DNA of 64,000 nucleotides from Desulfosarcina ovata subsp. ovata (GCF_009689005.1 NZ_AP021879.1:3720001-3784000); one strand, 5' to 3'; numbered from the stretch's first letter, positions 51,561-61,556 are shown. The notes: generated by a model not told the origin, from the sequence alone. Translations and numbers: made by a program.

Positions 51561-54098
51561 ATGCCGTTAGACAGCGCCATAAAAAGCCAGCTCTCCCAAT
51601 TCGGTCGGACAATTGCCCTGCTATTCAACCGATCAATGATGTACCAGCCCAACCACCCCTTCGTGGAGCAATCCATCGACCTGTTCTACGAGGGCGCTAT
51701 GGACCTTTTAAACCGGATCAACCCGCTGGTCTTCATTCTCAACCGCGAGGAATTTTTCGTGGATGAAGAACCCCTGGATCCGCGCCTGAATGTGTCCCGC
51801 CTGGTGATGCTGTTTAAAAACAACGGCATCCAATCCATCGCCCTCGAACCGGGTATCGAAAAACGGGAAGTGCGCGTCTTTCTGGAAGTATTCGGCAATA
51901 TCAGCAAATATGATGGTGCCGAGGGATTTAAAAAAGCCATCTTCGCCCGGGGGGTCTCCAGCATCAGAATCAATCATGTGCGCTATAAAAAGGTGACCGC
52001 GGACGATGAGATCGTTTCCCGGGATGCGCTCAAAGAACTGACGCCACAAATCATGGCCGCCGAAGACGAAGCCAAGGCACGCAAAATGTTCATGGACACG
52101 CTGCTCGAGAGCGTGCTCACCGAGGAGTTCGCCAAAACTTTGAACATCGAAAGTCTCATGGCCAACCCCGGTGCCGTTTCCCAGAACATGATCCAGGCGG
52201 ACCTCAAGCACGGCGACGGAGCCGAAAAAGGAACCGGAACCGAACCGGGCGGTGGTAATGGCCCGGGGGGCGGTGGCCCTGGAGGTGGCGGTCCGGGAGG
52301 TGGCGGTCCGGGGGGTGGCGGTCCGGGGGGCGGTGGTCCGGGGGGCGGTGGTCCGGGGGGCGGTGGTCCGGGGGGCGGTGGTCCGGGGGGCGGTGGTCCG
52401 GGGGGTGAAGGGGCCGGCAGCGGTGATGGCAGTGGCCGGGGTCCCGTGGGCGGCACCGGTTCGGGAACCGGAAACGGTTCGGGGATTGGCGAGGCTGGCC
52501 AGGGAAGTGGTGGATCCGGAACCGGTGGCGCCGGTACCGGTTCCGGACACGGCGGCAGCGGCGGCACCGGTGGTGGCCATGGCGGTCTGCTGTTCCAGCA
52601 GTTGGAAGTGATGCGCGTCGAAGTGGAAAAGCACCTGGCCGGCAAAGGGGACGTTGCTCTCACTGATCTGGCCGATGCGGTCTTCGACATGAAAAAGCAG
52701 CTTTTGGAAGGCATCGAAGCCCAGAAGGCCCTGGGTGTGGCCTATGAAAACGAAGCGGCCATTCTGGAAAACGCCGACGCCCTCACCGATCAGGTATTGA
52801 TCCAGCTGGTCAGGGACGAATACCAGGAGGGCAGGATCACGCCCGCCCGCATGGCCCAGATCCTCAGGCGCCTGGTTCCCGAAGCGGCCGAGCTCAAACG
52901 CCTGCTGCCAAAAATCAAACAGGCCCTGATCGATGAGGGCATGTCCCACACCGGCTATCTGGAGTTGGTTCAGGAACTCAGCAAGGAGCTGCAGAGCGAG
53001 GGATTGGCCAACATCCTCCAGGAGAGTGGGGAAGATATCGGTGTGGACGGCAACCAGTTGATCGAGGAGTTTAAAAACAACCCGGAGCAGGCCGCGCAGC
53101 TCATCTATCTGGCCTCCGAGATTCGCAAAGGCACTGGTGACGATGATCTGTTGGCAGAGATTCTGGCCGGCTATGTGGAGCAGATCGGCGGCCCGATGGC
53201 CATGGACCAAGCCGGGGAGAAGGACGATCCCGACCACCTGAAAAGTGTGGTTTCCAATATCGAGTCGAACATCGTCAGCCAGTTGAGCAAAATGGACATG
53301 GCTGACGATGTGATCACCAAACTGGAAGATCGGCTCAACGCCCGCATGGATTCGGTTATGGATCAGATGCGCGCCGAATGGCTCAAAACCCGGGGACAGG
53401 GGGGCGGGAATGCGGCCAAAAGACCGCACAAAACGCTCACCGTGCTGCAGACCCTGGAGCAGAGCGTCAGCGAACATGATGAACTCGGAGCCATTCTCAA
53501 GACGGTCCGCGCCAAGGTGGACGCCGGTGAAATCGATGAAAACGACTACAAGAAGATACAGGACGAAATCTCACTCCAGAAGCAGCTGATCAAGGAAAAG
53601 GAGGCCAACCGGGCCATGCCCACCGGTGTGATCAAGGCCGGGGCCATGGCGTTTATTTTGGAAAAGGAGATCGCGCGCGCCAATCGCTACGATTACGCGT
53701 TCTCAGCCCTGGCATTTTCCATGGTCCGCATCAAGCCCCGCGCCAAGGTGCCCGCCGGTGCGATCAACAATGAAATGCTCATGGAAAGCGTGCTGGCGCT
53801 TCTGTCCACAACGTTCCGCGAAGTCGATATCGTCGGCCAGTTGGGTAAGAACACCATCGTGGCGGTGTTGCCGCTGATCAGTCGCGAAGATTCCAAGAAA
53901 GCACTGAATCGGGTCATGAAAATTCTCCATGATGCCCCCGTGGATATCAACGGCATCGCCATTGACTTCAAATTTGCCGGTATTGCCATCACCTTTGACG
54001 GACAGGACACACCCGACGCCAAAAGCTTCATCCGGGTCATGGTCAGCCGGCTGCAGGACATGGCCAGCCGGTTGAAGAACATTCAATCGTTTTTATAA
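51561..54098 (+). CDS. Gly-rich-linker protein with degenerate GGDEF-like domain
   Basis: 845 residues. The N-terminal alpha/beta domain (about 1-160) has N-H-P and F-V-D-E-E-P-L-D. A Gly/Pro linker made of repeated G-G-G-G-P units lies at about 230-285 and a Gly/Ser-rich part continues to 345. A long helical, probably coiled region follows (350-690). The C-terminal domain (about 695-845) resembles a GGDEF fold, but the active-site loop reads V-G-Q-L-G-K-N-T-I-V instead of GG(D/E)EF, so diguanylate cyclase activity is unlikely. It is likely cotranscribed with the upstream kinase. Function unknown. Confidence 0.7.
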   Translation: MPLDSAIKSQLSQFGRTIALLFNRSMMYQPNHPFVEQSIDLFYEGAMDLLNRINPLVFILNREEFFVDEEPLDPRLNVSRLVMLFKNNGIQSIALEPGIEKREVRVFLEVFGNISKYDGAEGFKKAIFARGVSSIRINHVRYKKVTADDEIVSRDALKELTPQIMAAEDEAKARKMFMDTLLESVLTEEFAKTLNIESLMANPGAVSQNMIQADLKHGDGAEKGTGTEPGGGNGPGGGGPGGGGPGGGGPGGGGPGGGGPGGGGPGGGGPGGGGPGGGGPGGEGAGSGDGSGRGPVGGTGSGTGNGSGIGEAGQGSGGSGTGGAGTGSGHGGSGGTGGGHGGLLFQQLEVMRVEVEKHLAGKGDVALTDLADAVFDMKKQLLEGIEAQKALGVAYENEAAILENADALTDQVLIQLVRDEYQEGRITPARMAQILRRLVPEAAELKRLLPKIKQALIDEGMSHTGYLELVQELSKELQSEGLANILQESGEDIGVDGNQLIEEFKNNPEQAAQLIYLASEIRKGTGDDDLLAEILAGYVEQIGGPMAMDQAGEKDDPDHLKSVVSNIESNIVSQLSKMDMADDVITKLEDRLNARMDSVMDQMRAEWLKTRGQGGGNAAKRPHKTLTVLQTLEQSVSEHDELGAILKTVRAKVDAGEIDENDYKKIQDEISLQKQLIKEKEANRAMPTGVIKAGAMAFILEKEIARANRYDYAFSALAFSMVRIKPRAKVPAGAINNEMLMESVLALLSTTFREVDIVGQLGKNTIVAVLPLISREDSKKALNRVMKILHDAPVDINGIAIDFKFAGIAITFDGQDTPDAKSFIRVMVSRLQDMASRLKNIQSFL
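52252..52411 (+). repeat. In-frame 15-bp tandem repeat encoding GGGGP
   Basis: About ten copies of a 15-bp G+C-rich unit (GGTCCGGGGGGCGGT and close variants) inside the 845-residue gene. The 3' copies are nearly identical and the 5' copies vary at third positions. The 15-bp unit keeps the frame when copy number changes. Confidence 0.85.
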
Positions 54099-54107
54099 GG
54101 ACCGAAC

Positions 54108-55180
54108 GTGCAAAGAATATCTCCCCGATGGATTCTGTTTTTGCTGTTGGCCATCGTTGCCGCCGGCATCGCCATGGCCGCCGGCGGTGCGCCAGCGGTC
54201 AAACCGGCGTTCCCTCCCGGCCTGGACAGCTATGCCGACAGCCATATGAAAAGCATTCCCGACATCCTGGCCAACCGGATTCGCCAGGAGCCGTTCAACC
54301 TGGTGGCGACCCTGATTTTCGTTTGCGCCATCGTGCACACATTTTTAACCGGCCGGTTCATGGTCATCGCCCATCGATGGGCCCACGCCCACGAGGAAAA
54401 GATCAAACAGGGACGGGCGCCCCGTGAGTCGGTCCACCACGGGGCCGAGCTGTTTCACTTTCTCGGGGAGGTGGAAGCCGTGTTCGGCATCTGGGCCGCC
54501 ACCCTGGTGGGCGCCATTGTTCTGTTTTTCGACTGGTCCACGGCCAAGGCGTATATTGTCCACGGGGTCAATTTCACCGAAGCCATGTTCGTCGTGGTGA
54601 TCATGACCCTGGCGGCGACCCGCCCGATCCTTAAGCTCTCCGAACAGTTGATGTGGAAAATTGCCGGCCTTTTGGGCGGAACGCTCACCGCCTGGTGGTG
54701 GGCGATTCTGACCATTGGCCCGCTGCTGGGATCGCTGATTACCGAACCGGCGGCCATGACCATCGCCGCCATGCTGCTGGTGGAAAAATTTTATGCCCAC
54801 GCCCCTTCCAAAAAATTCAAATATGCCACGCTGGGCCTGCTTTTCGTCAACGTCTCCGTCGGTGGTACCCTGACCAGCTACGCGGCACCGCCGGTATTGA
54901 TGGTGGCCGGTCCCTGGCAGTGGGACACGATGTTCATGCTGACCCATTTCGGCTGGAAGGCCGCGACGGGCATACTGGTTGCCAATCTGGCCTACTTTTT
55001 CATTTTTCGCCATGAATTGGAGGAACTGCAACAGGCTTTCGCCATGGAAAACCTCAAGGATGAAATCCAGCAGCGCTATCTTAAACGGGCGGACATGGAA
55101 ACGATGATGGATGACTGCATGACCCGCCTCGAAGACCAGTTCCATTTCGTGAATGCCTTTACCGATCAACTGAAAGAAAC
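54108..55180 (+). pseudogene. Na+/H+ antiporter gene, 5' part, split by an IS element
   Basis: First 357 codons of a membrane protein with a signal or anchor sequence, several helices and the motif T-L-T-S-Y-A-A-P-P-V-L, as in the putative Na+/H+ antiporter family (PF07399). The start is GTG with AAGGA upstream. Coding sequence ends at the 9-bp target duplication GAAAGAAAC (55172-55180); the element then adds unrelated codons up to a stop at 55229. Joining 55180 to 56597 restores one continuous frame of 602 residues, so the gene was intact before the insertion. Confidence 0.85.
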
Positions 55181-56587
55181 CAATACCGTTCGGCATACAT
55201 ATTGCCGTAACATCTTGTTATTAAAATAAAAAATAGCGCTGGACAAAAAGATCGCTTTGTGTTTTAATCATGGTGGGTACAATTAATTAACCAGGAGGTC
55301 TCCATGAGCGAACACATCGACAAAAATGTTTTTCAAACAATTCTATCACCGGTGCTACCATTGATTGAGGTTACTCAAAATAGTCTCCATAATGATTTGG
55401 ACACTTACAAGCTTTCATTATCATCGTTCACCACAAATTTGCTTTTTGGAATAATAACCAGAATTAAAAGCGTTGGACAAATCGTCACTGAGATCAAAAC
55501 ATCACCAACTGCTAAGGCATTAGGATTGGTCGTCGCATCGAAGTCTATGTATAATGAAGCGTTTAATCGTTATCCCCCAGAAATATTTAAAGATATATTC
55601 CATCAGTTGGTAAAAGAATTGGATTTGCATAAAATTCCGGAAATCAGTCATCTTGGAAAAATGCTAATTGTAGATGGTTCGCTTTTTCCGGCCATTTCCA
55701 ATATGGCATGGGCTTGTTACAAGAAAACCGCTAATGCGATCAAAATGCATTTATCTTTTGAACTCAACCGAATGATTCCAACCGAATTTATCAGTACGGA
55801 AGGTAACTTTTCCGAAAAAGAATTTGTTAAGCAAATTCTTCGCGAAGGCATTACATATGTCTGTGATCGAGGCTATATCGCTTTCAATCTGTTCAAGCAG
55901 ATATCCGACAGCAATGCATTTTTTATTATTCGCGGAAAGTCGAATATGACGTACACTGTAAAAGAGTGTCTCACTGCCACCGTACCGGATACATTCTTGA
56001 AATTTTTCAGTGACATCACAGATTCAAATATAATATTCAATAGCGATGAAAACAAAGCAAGTTATCGTATTGTTAGCTTTACGGCTATGGGCGAAAACTA
56101 CATTTTGATCACAAACAGAAATGATTTGACAACTTACGAAATTATAATGCTTTACGCTTACAGGTGGCAAGTGGAACTTTTTTTTCGCTTCATAAAAAGA
56201 ACCTTCAAGGGAATTCACTTAATGAGCCAATCTCCTCATGGCGTACAGATACAATTCTACTTGTATATGATTGCTTATCTATTGTTATTATCATTCAAAC
56301 AAGATACGGAAATAATAAGCAGAGAAAATGAAAAAGATGAGCATGAATCTGAAGAAAATAATAAGAACGAAACCTTGCTAACTTCATCTTCATGCTCCAA
56401 TTCAAATGCAAAAAGACCATATGTTTGCGGGTTAGTAACTCTTCTTGGAGAAAAATTAAAACAGTTTTATAAAATTGGTCTTCACTGGTTATTAGCAGTA
56501 AAAAATAATTTGTTAGAAATATTTGATGTGAATATCGCCAAAGTTATTGCTCAATACTCTTATCAATGACTGTGCCGAACAGTATTG
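55181..56587 (+). mobile_element. IS4-family insertion sequence, 1407 bp
   Basis: The ends are CAATACCGTTCGGCA (55181-55195) and TGCCGAACAGTATTG (56573-56587), 15-bp terminal inverted repeats with one mismatch. The 9-bp direct repeat GAAAGAAAC flanks both ends (55172-55180 and 56588-56596). It carries one transposase gene, is much more AT-rich than its neighbours, and disrupts the antiporter gene. Intact ends and matching duplication indicate a recent insertion. Confidence 0.93.
55304..56569 (+). CDS. IS4-family DDE transposase
   Basis: 421 residues with a strong AGGAGG ribosome site. The DDE residues are seen in L-I-V-D-G-S, V-C-D-R-G-Y and the YREK signature Y-R-W-Q-V-E-L-F-F-R-F-I-K. The protein appears full length and undamaged, so the element may still be active. 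Codon use is AT-rich, unlike the host genes around it, showing transfer from elsewhere. Confidence 0.93.
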   Translation: MSEHIDKNVFQTILSPVLPLIEVTQNSLHNDLDTYKLSLSSFTTNLLFGIITRIKSVGQIVTEIKTSPTAKALGLVVASKSMYNEAFNRYPPEIFKDIFHQLVKELDLHKIPEISHLGKMLIVDGSLFPAISNMAWACYKKTANAIKMHLSFELNRMIPTEFISTEGNFSEKEFVKQILREGITYVCDRGYIAFNLFKQISDSNAFFIIRGKSNMTYTVKECLTATVPDTFLKFFSDITDSNIIFNSDENKASYRIVSFTAMGENYILITNRNDLTTYEIIMLYAYRWQVELFFRFIKRTFKGIHLMSQSPHGVQIQFYLYMIAYLLLLSFKQDTEIISRENEKDEHESEENNKNETLLTSSSCSNSNAKRPYVCGLVTLLGEKLKQFYKIGLHWLLAVKNNLLEIFDVNIAKVIAQYSYQ

Positions 56588-57332
56588 GAAAGAAACCGCT
56601 CAAAGCATCTCCAAACGCATGGAAGCCAGGGTCATGGCGGATCTCAAGGGTAAGGAGATCGACCCAGCACAGGTCCGTCGGGCCTTCGAGGAACGCAACC
56701 GCGAAATACAACTGCGCCGCATGCGCCGCAGCCTTCCCGGCCTGTTGCCGCGGGAAGAACGCCCCCCGTTCATCGATCCGGACTGGGACCGGCGGGACGA
56801 CCCGGTTCCTGCATGGGTAACCCTGGTACACATCGCGTTCATGGGTTGGACCATCATCAACGCCCATTACCCGGCCTTTTTTATTCCCGGAATTCTCTTC
56901 TTCCTGGGGTTCGCCCAGGTGAGCGCCCCCTACCAGAACCGCATCGACCTGAAACCGCCCCTGCTGGTCGGCTTTTTTCTCGGCGGCCTGGTCATTCACG
57001 GTGGCCTGCAGGGCTGGTGGATCGAACCGGTACTCAGCAACCTGAGCAAAATCCCGCTGATGCTCGGTGCCACCGTTTTAACGGCATTTAATGACAATGC
57101 GGCGATCACCTTTTTAAGCACCCTGGTACCGGACTTCTCGGATGGGATGAAATATTCGGTGGTGGCCGGTGCCGTCGTCGGCGGTGGCCTGACCGTCATC
57201 GCCAACGCGCCCAATCCTGCCGGCCTGAGCATTCTCAAGTCTCATTTTGACGAAGAGGTCTCGCCGGGGGGCATCCTTCTGGCCGCCGCTCTCCCGACAA
57301 TCATCATGTGGCTGATATTCCTCTTTTTATAG
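56588..57332 (+). pseudogene. Na+/H+ antiporter gene, 3' part, split by an IS element
   Basis: Begins with the second target duplication copy and continues the antiporter frame: A-Q-S-I-S-K-R-M-E, then several membrane helices including F-N-D-N-A-A-I-T-F and A-N-A-P-N-P-A-G, motifs typical of the same PF07399 family. A frame open from 56547 fuses some element codons to it, but no ribosome site supports separate expression. It ends at 57332, 1 bp before the convergent universal-stress gene. Confidence 0.85.
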
Positions 57333-57333
57333 T

Positions 57334-58266
57334 CTAGGGAACCACCCACAATGCCCCATCGGAAAACTGATTGACCAGAAAGCGACTCACACTACCGGTA
57401 AAGTACTGTTTTCCCATGCCCCGCCGGCCGACCACCAGGGTACCGAAACGCCCTTTGACGAATGCCTCGACAATCGCCTTGCCGATTCGGAAGCCCCCCT
57501 TGCGGACGTCGACCCGCACCTGACTTTCGGAGATACCGGCATCGCCGAGCATTTTCAATGCACGGGCAAAAAATCGATCGATGCACGCCTTGTCACCCTT
57601 CTGAATTACCGCTTCGAGATTCGAGGTATTCTTCTCGGAGAAGTCGATGGGGCAAAAATCGGCCAGTCGCGGAGCCACATGAAAAAAAGAGATCGAGATT
57701 TCGGGGTTACCCCCCAGGATGAAGGCCAGGTGGTCGACCGCGCGCAGGGAGCTTTCCGATCCGTCCACGGCCATCATCACCGAACCGGAAGGGGCCTTCC
57801 CGTCAACCAGCCAGACCGGAATCAGTTGTGAATTATCCACGATGTTGGTACTGACACTGCCCATGAACACCTCGGTCAGGCCCGAGATGCCACGCCGGCC
57901 GACGATGATGGCATCGTATACCAGGGCCGTGCCGTACTCCAAAACATCTTTGCCGACGCCAAATTTCCTGGGCAGCGAAATCTGCGCAATACTCTCTTCC
58001 GGCACGCCCAGGGAGACCATCAGCTCCTGGTAGCGGCCGAGCATGGCGCGGGCCTTCTCGTGGCTTTTGCGCATCAGCGACTGCAGCTCGGCATTGGCAC
58101 CGGGTTTTGTTCTGGCTTCATCCAGCAGATATTGAGAGATGGTGGGTTCGACATGGAACAGGACAAATTTCATTTCCTGCACGGTGCCACGGAGTTCAGC
58201 GGCATAGCGCAGGGCATTTTCCGAGTGCCGCGAATCATCGACGGCAATGAGGACTTTCTTCTCCAT
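57334..58266 (-). CDS. Tandem universal stress protein
   Basis: 310 residues with two UspA domains (about 1-150 and 155-310). Domain 1 has G-R-R-G-I-S-G then V-F-M-G-S, the G-x2-G-x9-G-S ATP-binding motif. Domain 2 has G-R-R-G-M-G-K and F-T-G-S-V with slightly shorter spacing. A GGGAGG ribosome site precedes the ATG. Tandem Usp proteins usually bind ATP and help survive energy stress. It converges with the interrupted antiporter gene. Confidence 0.9.
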   Translation of the reverse strand: MEKKVLIAVDDSRHSENALRYAAELRGTVQEMKFVLFHVEPTISQYLLDEARTKPGANAELQSLMRKSHEKARAMLGRYQELMVSLGVPEESIAQISLPRKFGVGKDVLEYGTALVYDAIIVGRRGISGLTEVFMGSVSTNIVDNSQLIPVWLVDGKAPSGSVMMAVDGSESSLRAVDHLAFILGGNPEISISFFHVAPRLADFCPIDFSEKNTSNLEAVIQKGDKACIDRFFARALKMLGDAGISESQVRVDVRKGGFRIGKAIVEAFVKGRFGTLVVGRRGMGKQYFTGSVSRFLVNQFSDGALWVVP

Positions 58267-58430
58267 GGTCTTGCCTCCCGGGATTGGGGGTGAATATCAA
58301 CGGACCACACCGCATTGTCAAAGGTGCCTGTTGCCATTGTACACAAAATGAACATATTTAACGATATCGATTTTGCATCGTCCCATTTTAACAGTTCCTT
58401 TTAACAGGTTACAAGAAAGGCGGATCGTTG

Positions 58431-61166
58431 ATGAAAACTTGGAAAAAATGGGTCCTGATTGCTCTAACGGTTCTCGTGGCCATCATCCTGACGATGGTTC
58501 TCCTGAAATTTTCCTTCGTCAATTTTCTCGTGGACTGGTGGTGGTTCCAATCCCAGCATATGACCCTCTACTTCTTCCTGCGGATCGTTCACCGATATCT
58601 TGTATTTGTCTTTTTCACCATCGTTTTCTTCGCCATTTTTTTCTTCAATTTCTGGATCGCATCCCGTTTTATCGGTTTCGCCGATAGGGAGTCCAACCGG
58701 GACAAACGCGATCTGGTCAAACGCCTGCACGAGAGCATGCAGCGGATGTACCTGCCGGTCTCGGTGATCATGGCGCTGCCGGTTGCCGTGCCCATGTTTC
58801 TCAACTGGGAAAAGGCATTGCTGTTTCTTTTCGGCGCCCCCAGTGGCATGACCGATCCGCTGTTCGGCAAGGACATCAGCTTCTATTTCTTTTCCCTGCC
58901 GGTCTATCATCTGATCCAGAAGGAAATTCTGCTGGTATCGGTCGTACTCTTCCTGGGAATTGTTTTCCTGTACTGGTACGAGCATCGTCTGCTCACCGCC
59001 AAGGATCAGGCCCTGCCCCGGGGCGCCCGGATCCATATCAGTATTCTCGGCGCCGTGATCGTGGGTATCCTGTGCTGGGGATTCCTGCTGGAACGCTACG
59101 ACCTGCTTTATGAAACGGCCAACCAGCCCGTGTTCTACGGCCCCGGATATGTGGAGATGCGTGTCATTCTGCCGTTTATCTGGTTGTCAGTCCTTTTTCT
59201 GGCGACGACGGGCATTGCGCTGATCTACAGCGCCAATCGGCGACGGGGGTGGAAAGTCGTGGCCATCTTCGGCCTGCTCTTCCTGCTCAGCGTGACCGCG
59301 AAAAACGCCGATTTCTTCGCCGACCAGATTCGCACCTACATCGTGGCCCCCAATCAGATCATTCGCGAACGCGATTATATTGCGGCCAATGTCCGCTCGA
59401 CCCTGGCGGCCTTCGGCCTTGACGATGTCACGACGCTCGATTTCAAACCCCGGGACAAAAACGCATTCAAGGCCGATGATCCCGACCTGATCCGCCGGCT
59501 TCAGAACATTCCCGTGTGGGACCGGGAAATGCTGGGCAACGTCTTTGAGGAAATTCAGGGAATCCGCACCTATTATGGATTCTCCACCATCGACGTGGAC
59601 CGCTACACCGTGGAAGGCAGTTACCGCCAGGTCTATTTGGGACCCAGGGAAATCGAGCTGGGCAAACTGCCCGCCTCGGCGCAGAACTGGATCAATACCC
59701 ACCTGCAATACACCCACGGCCGGGGCGTGGCCATGATTCCGGCCGCCCAGGCCGGGGACGAATTCATGACCTGGTTTATCAAGGATGTTCCGCCCAAGTC
59801 GGATTATGGATTGACTATCAAACGGTCCTCCATCTATTACGGTCTGGGGGACAAACCCTATGTGCTGGCACCCAACGACGCCGGAGAGATCGGCTACCCG
59901 CTGGACGATGGAGAAGCCATGGTCAATTACACGGGCACCGGTGGCGTGCCCATCCACTCACTCCTGCGGAAACTGGTGCTGGCCGACTATTTCAAGGACC
60001 GCAACATTTTTTTCACGACCAAAACCAACCGGCAGAGCCGGATCCTTTTCCGCCGCAACATCGTCGAGCAAATCCGGCATCTGACCCCGTTCCTCAAGCT
60101 GGATGCCGACCCGTATATCGTCACGACCGATGAAGGGCTGTTCTGGATCCAGGACGCCTACACCACGGCAGACAACTATCCCATGGTCGCGCCGCTGGAA
60201 GACGGATTCAACTACATCCGCAATTCCGTTAAAATCGTCACCGACGCCTATAACGGAACTGCCACCTACTATGTTGCCGATACCCGTGACCCCATCATCA
60301 AAGCCTACCAGCGGATGTATCCGGGGGTTTTCAAACCACTGGATCAGATGCCGGCAGAGTTGTGCAAGCACATCCGCTATCCCAACGACATCTTTCACAC
60401 CCAGGTGGCGGTATACGCCAAATATCATCAAGAGGATCCGGAACGCTTTTACCGTCAGGAAGACATCTGGGAATTCTCCAAAATGCCCCAGGGCCGCCGC
60501 CTGGTGCCGGCCAATCCCTATTACCTGACCCTGGATCTGATCAAATCGGGAGAGGAGGATTTTCTGCTCTTCATGCCGCTCTCCCCCTTCGGCCGCGACA
60601 ACCTGCGGGCCCTGATGATCGCCGGCAGCGATGGTGACAACTACGGCAAAATATTCGTCTACCGGTTCCCCCAGGACAAGCATGTGTACGGCCCGGCACA
60701 AATCAATTCGGTCATCAACCAGGATATCGTCATCTCTGCGCAGTTCACGTTGTGGAACCAGGAGGGGTCCCAGGTCATTCTGGGAAAAATGATCATCGAG
60801 CCCATGGGAGGATCGCTGCTTTATATCCAGCCGGTCTACCTGCAAGAGGACGGACCGCTCAAGATCCCGCAATTGAAACGGCTCATCATGGCCCTGGACG
60901 ACGCCGTGGTCATGGCTCCCAGCCTGGAAGAGGCGGCGGTAAAACTGGAAACGGAATTGATCCGGAAATCATCGCGCCGGCCGCAAATCGATCAACGGCA
61001 ACCGGTTCCGCAGGCCCCCGAAGAGACGCCCGCCACGAAAACACCGGCGACCGGCGCCGATTCAGCGGAAACGCCGGCAAAACCGCCCCAATCGCCGGCA
61101 ACCGAACGTCCGCAAACGGATTCCTCGGCCGCGCCCCAAAATGGAGTTCCGCCGAAAAAAGATTGA
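58431..61166 (+). CDS. UPF0182 family membrane protein
   Basis: 911 residues. About seven membrane helices in the first 300 residues, including D-W-W-W-F near residue 35, then a very large extracytoplasmic domain with N-Y-T-G-T-G-G-V-P and T-Y-Y-V-A-D, and a low-complexity Pro/Ala/Thr tail of about 80 residues. This is the UPF0182 layout, whose function is unknown. The ATG at 58431 has AAGG upstream, with a TTG three bases before as alternative. It is divergent from the universal stress protein gene. Confidence 0.85.
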   Translation: MKTWKKWVLIALTVLVAIILTMVLLKFSFVNFLVDWWWFQSQHMTLYFFLRIVHRYLVFVFFTIVFFAIFFFNFWIASRFIGFADRESNRDKRDLVKRLHESMQRMYLPVSVIMALPVAVPMFLNWEKALLFLFGAPSGMTDPLFGKDISFYFFSLPVYHLIQKEILLVSVVLFLGIVFLYWYEHRLLTAKDQALPRGARIHISILGAVIVGILCWGFLLERYDLLYETANQPVFYGPGYVEMRVILPFIWLSVLFLATTGIALIYSANRRRGWKVVAIFGLLFLLSVTAKNADFFADQIRTYIVAPNQIIRERDYIAANVRSTLAAFGLDDVTTLDFKPRDKNAFKADDPDLIRRLQNIPVWDREMLGNVFEEIQGIRTYYGFSTIDVDRYTVEGSYRQVYLGPREIELGKLPASAQNWINTHLQYTHGRGVAMIPAAQAGDEFMTWFIKDVPPKSDYGLTIKRSSIYYGLGDKPYVLAPNDAGEIGYPLDDGEAMVNYTGTGGVPIHSLLRKLVLADYFKDRNIFFTTKTNRQSRILFRRNIVEQIRHLTPFLKLDADPYIVTTDEGLFWIQDAYTTADNYPMVAPLEDGFNYIRNSVKIVTDAYNGTATYYVADTRDPIIKAYQRMYPGVFKPLDQMPAELCKHIRYPNDIFHTQVAVYAKYHQEDPERFYRQEDIWEFSKMPQGRRLVPANPYYLTLDLIKSGEEDFLLFMPLSPFGRDNLRALMIAGSDGDNYGKIFVYRFPQDKHVYGPAQINSVINQDIVISAQFTLWNQEGSQVILGKMIIEPMGGSLLYIQPVYLQEDGPLKIPQLKRLIMALDDAVVMAPSLEEAAVKLETELIRKSSRRPQIDQRQPVPQAPEETPATKTPATGADSAETPAKPPQSPATERPQTDSSAAPQNGVPPKKD

Positions 61167-61218
61167 AACGCCGGCCAGCTACCATCCGCCCCCGCCGCTG
61201 CCCGACGATGATCCCGGG

Positions 61219-61335
61219 GAAGGGGTCGACATCGCCGCGGCGGCACGGCAGGGAATTCCGGTGGCCAATGTTCCCACAGCAACATCAGGAAACGCCGACT
61301 CCGTAGCCGAGATGGGCATCTATCTGATGATTGGA
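61219..61335 (+). pseudogene. Fragment of a D-2-hydroxyacid dehydrogenase
   Basis: About 39 codons read E-G-V-D-I-A-A-A then G-I-P-V-A-N-V-P and S-G-N-A-D-S-V-A-E-M-G-I-Y-L-M. This is the catalytic-domain segment before the NAD-binding fold of D-isomer-specific 2-hydroxyacid dehydrogenases. Nothing of the rest remains. Similarity ends exactly where the interspersed repeat at 61333 begins, so a rearrangement at the repeat probably cut it. Confidence 0.65.
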
Positions 61336-61384
61336 TCCTTCAATTGACACTTGGATTTTTATATTTGGCATTGAATCGAATCCG
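61333..61384. repeat. Interspersed AT-rich repeat, single copy
   Basis: It begins GGATCCTTCAATTGACA and ends TTGAATCGAATCCG, matching the reverse of 49430-49482 along about 50 bp with few changes. It forms the breakpoint of the dehydrogenase fragment. Confidence 0.65.
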
Positions 61385-61387
61385 TTC

Positions 61388-61417
61388 TTGTAGTATCTAT
61401 CTATTTTAATTTATAAT
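61388..61417 (+). promoter_or_regulatory. Putative sigma-70 promoter of the response regulator gene
   Basis: TTGTAG at 61388-61393, an 18-bp AT-rich spacer and a perfect TATAAT at 61412-61417. It stands about 140 bp before the regulator start. Confidence 0.5.
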
Positions 61418-61556
61418 TTTTTGTTGTGTAGCCATTCCCACAGCCCCATCAACCAAATTACAATTTCATTTTCCCATGGTCGACAATGGATAAGGATTTT
61501 CTTTTTACAGCGATCACGCCTGCTCCTCCTAGCCAGCAAACAGGACTCAACATCAT

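Noticed and set aside
51708-53477. Long minus-strand frame opposite the Gly-rich gene (589 codons)
   Set aside because: It is the shadow of the real plus-strand gene: low-complexity Ala/Thr/Pro translation of the tandem repeat and no recognisable domain.
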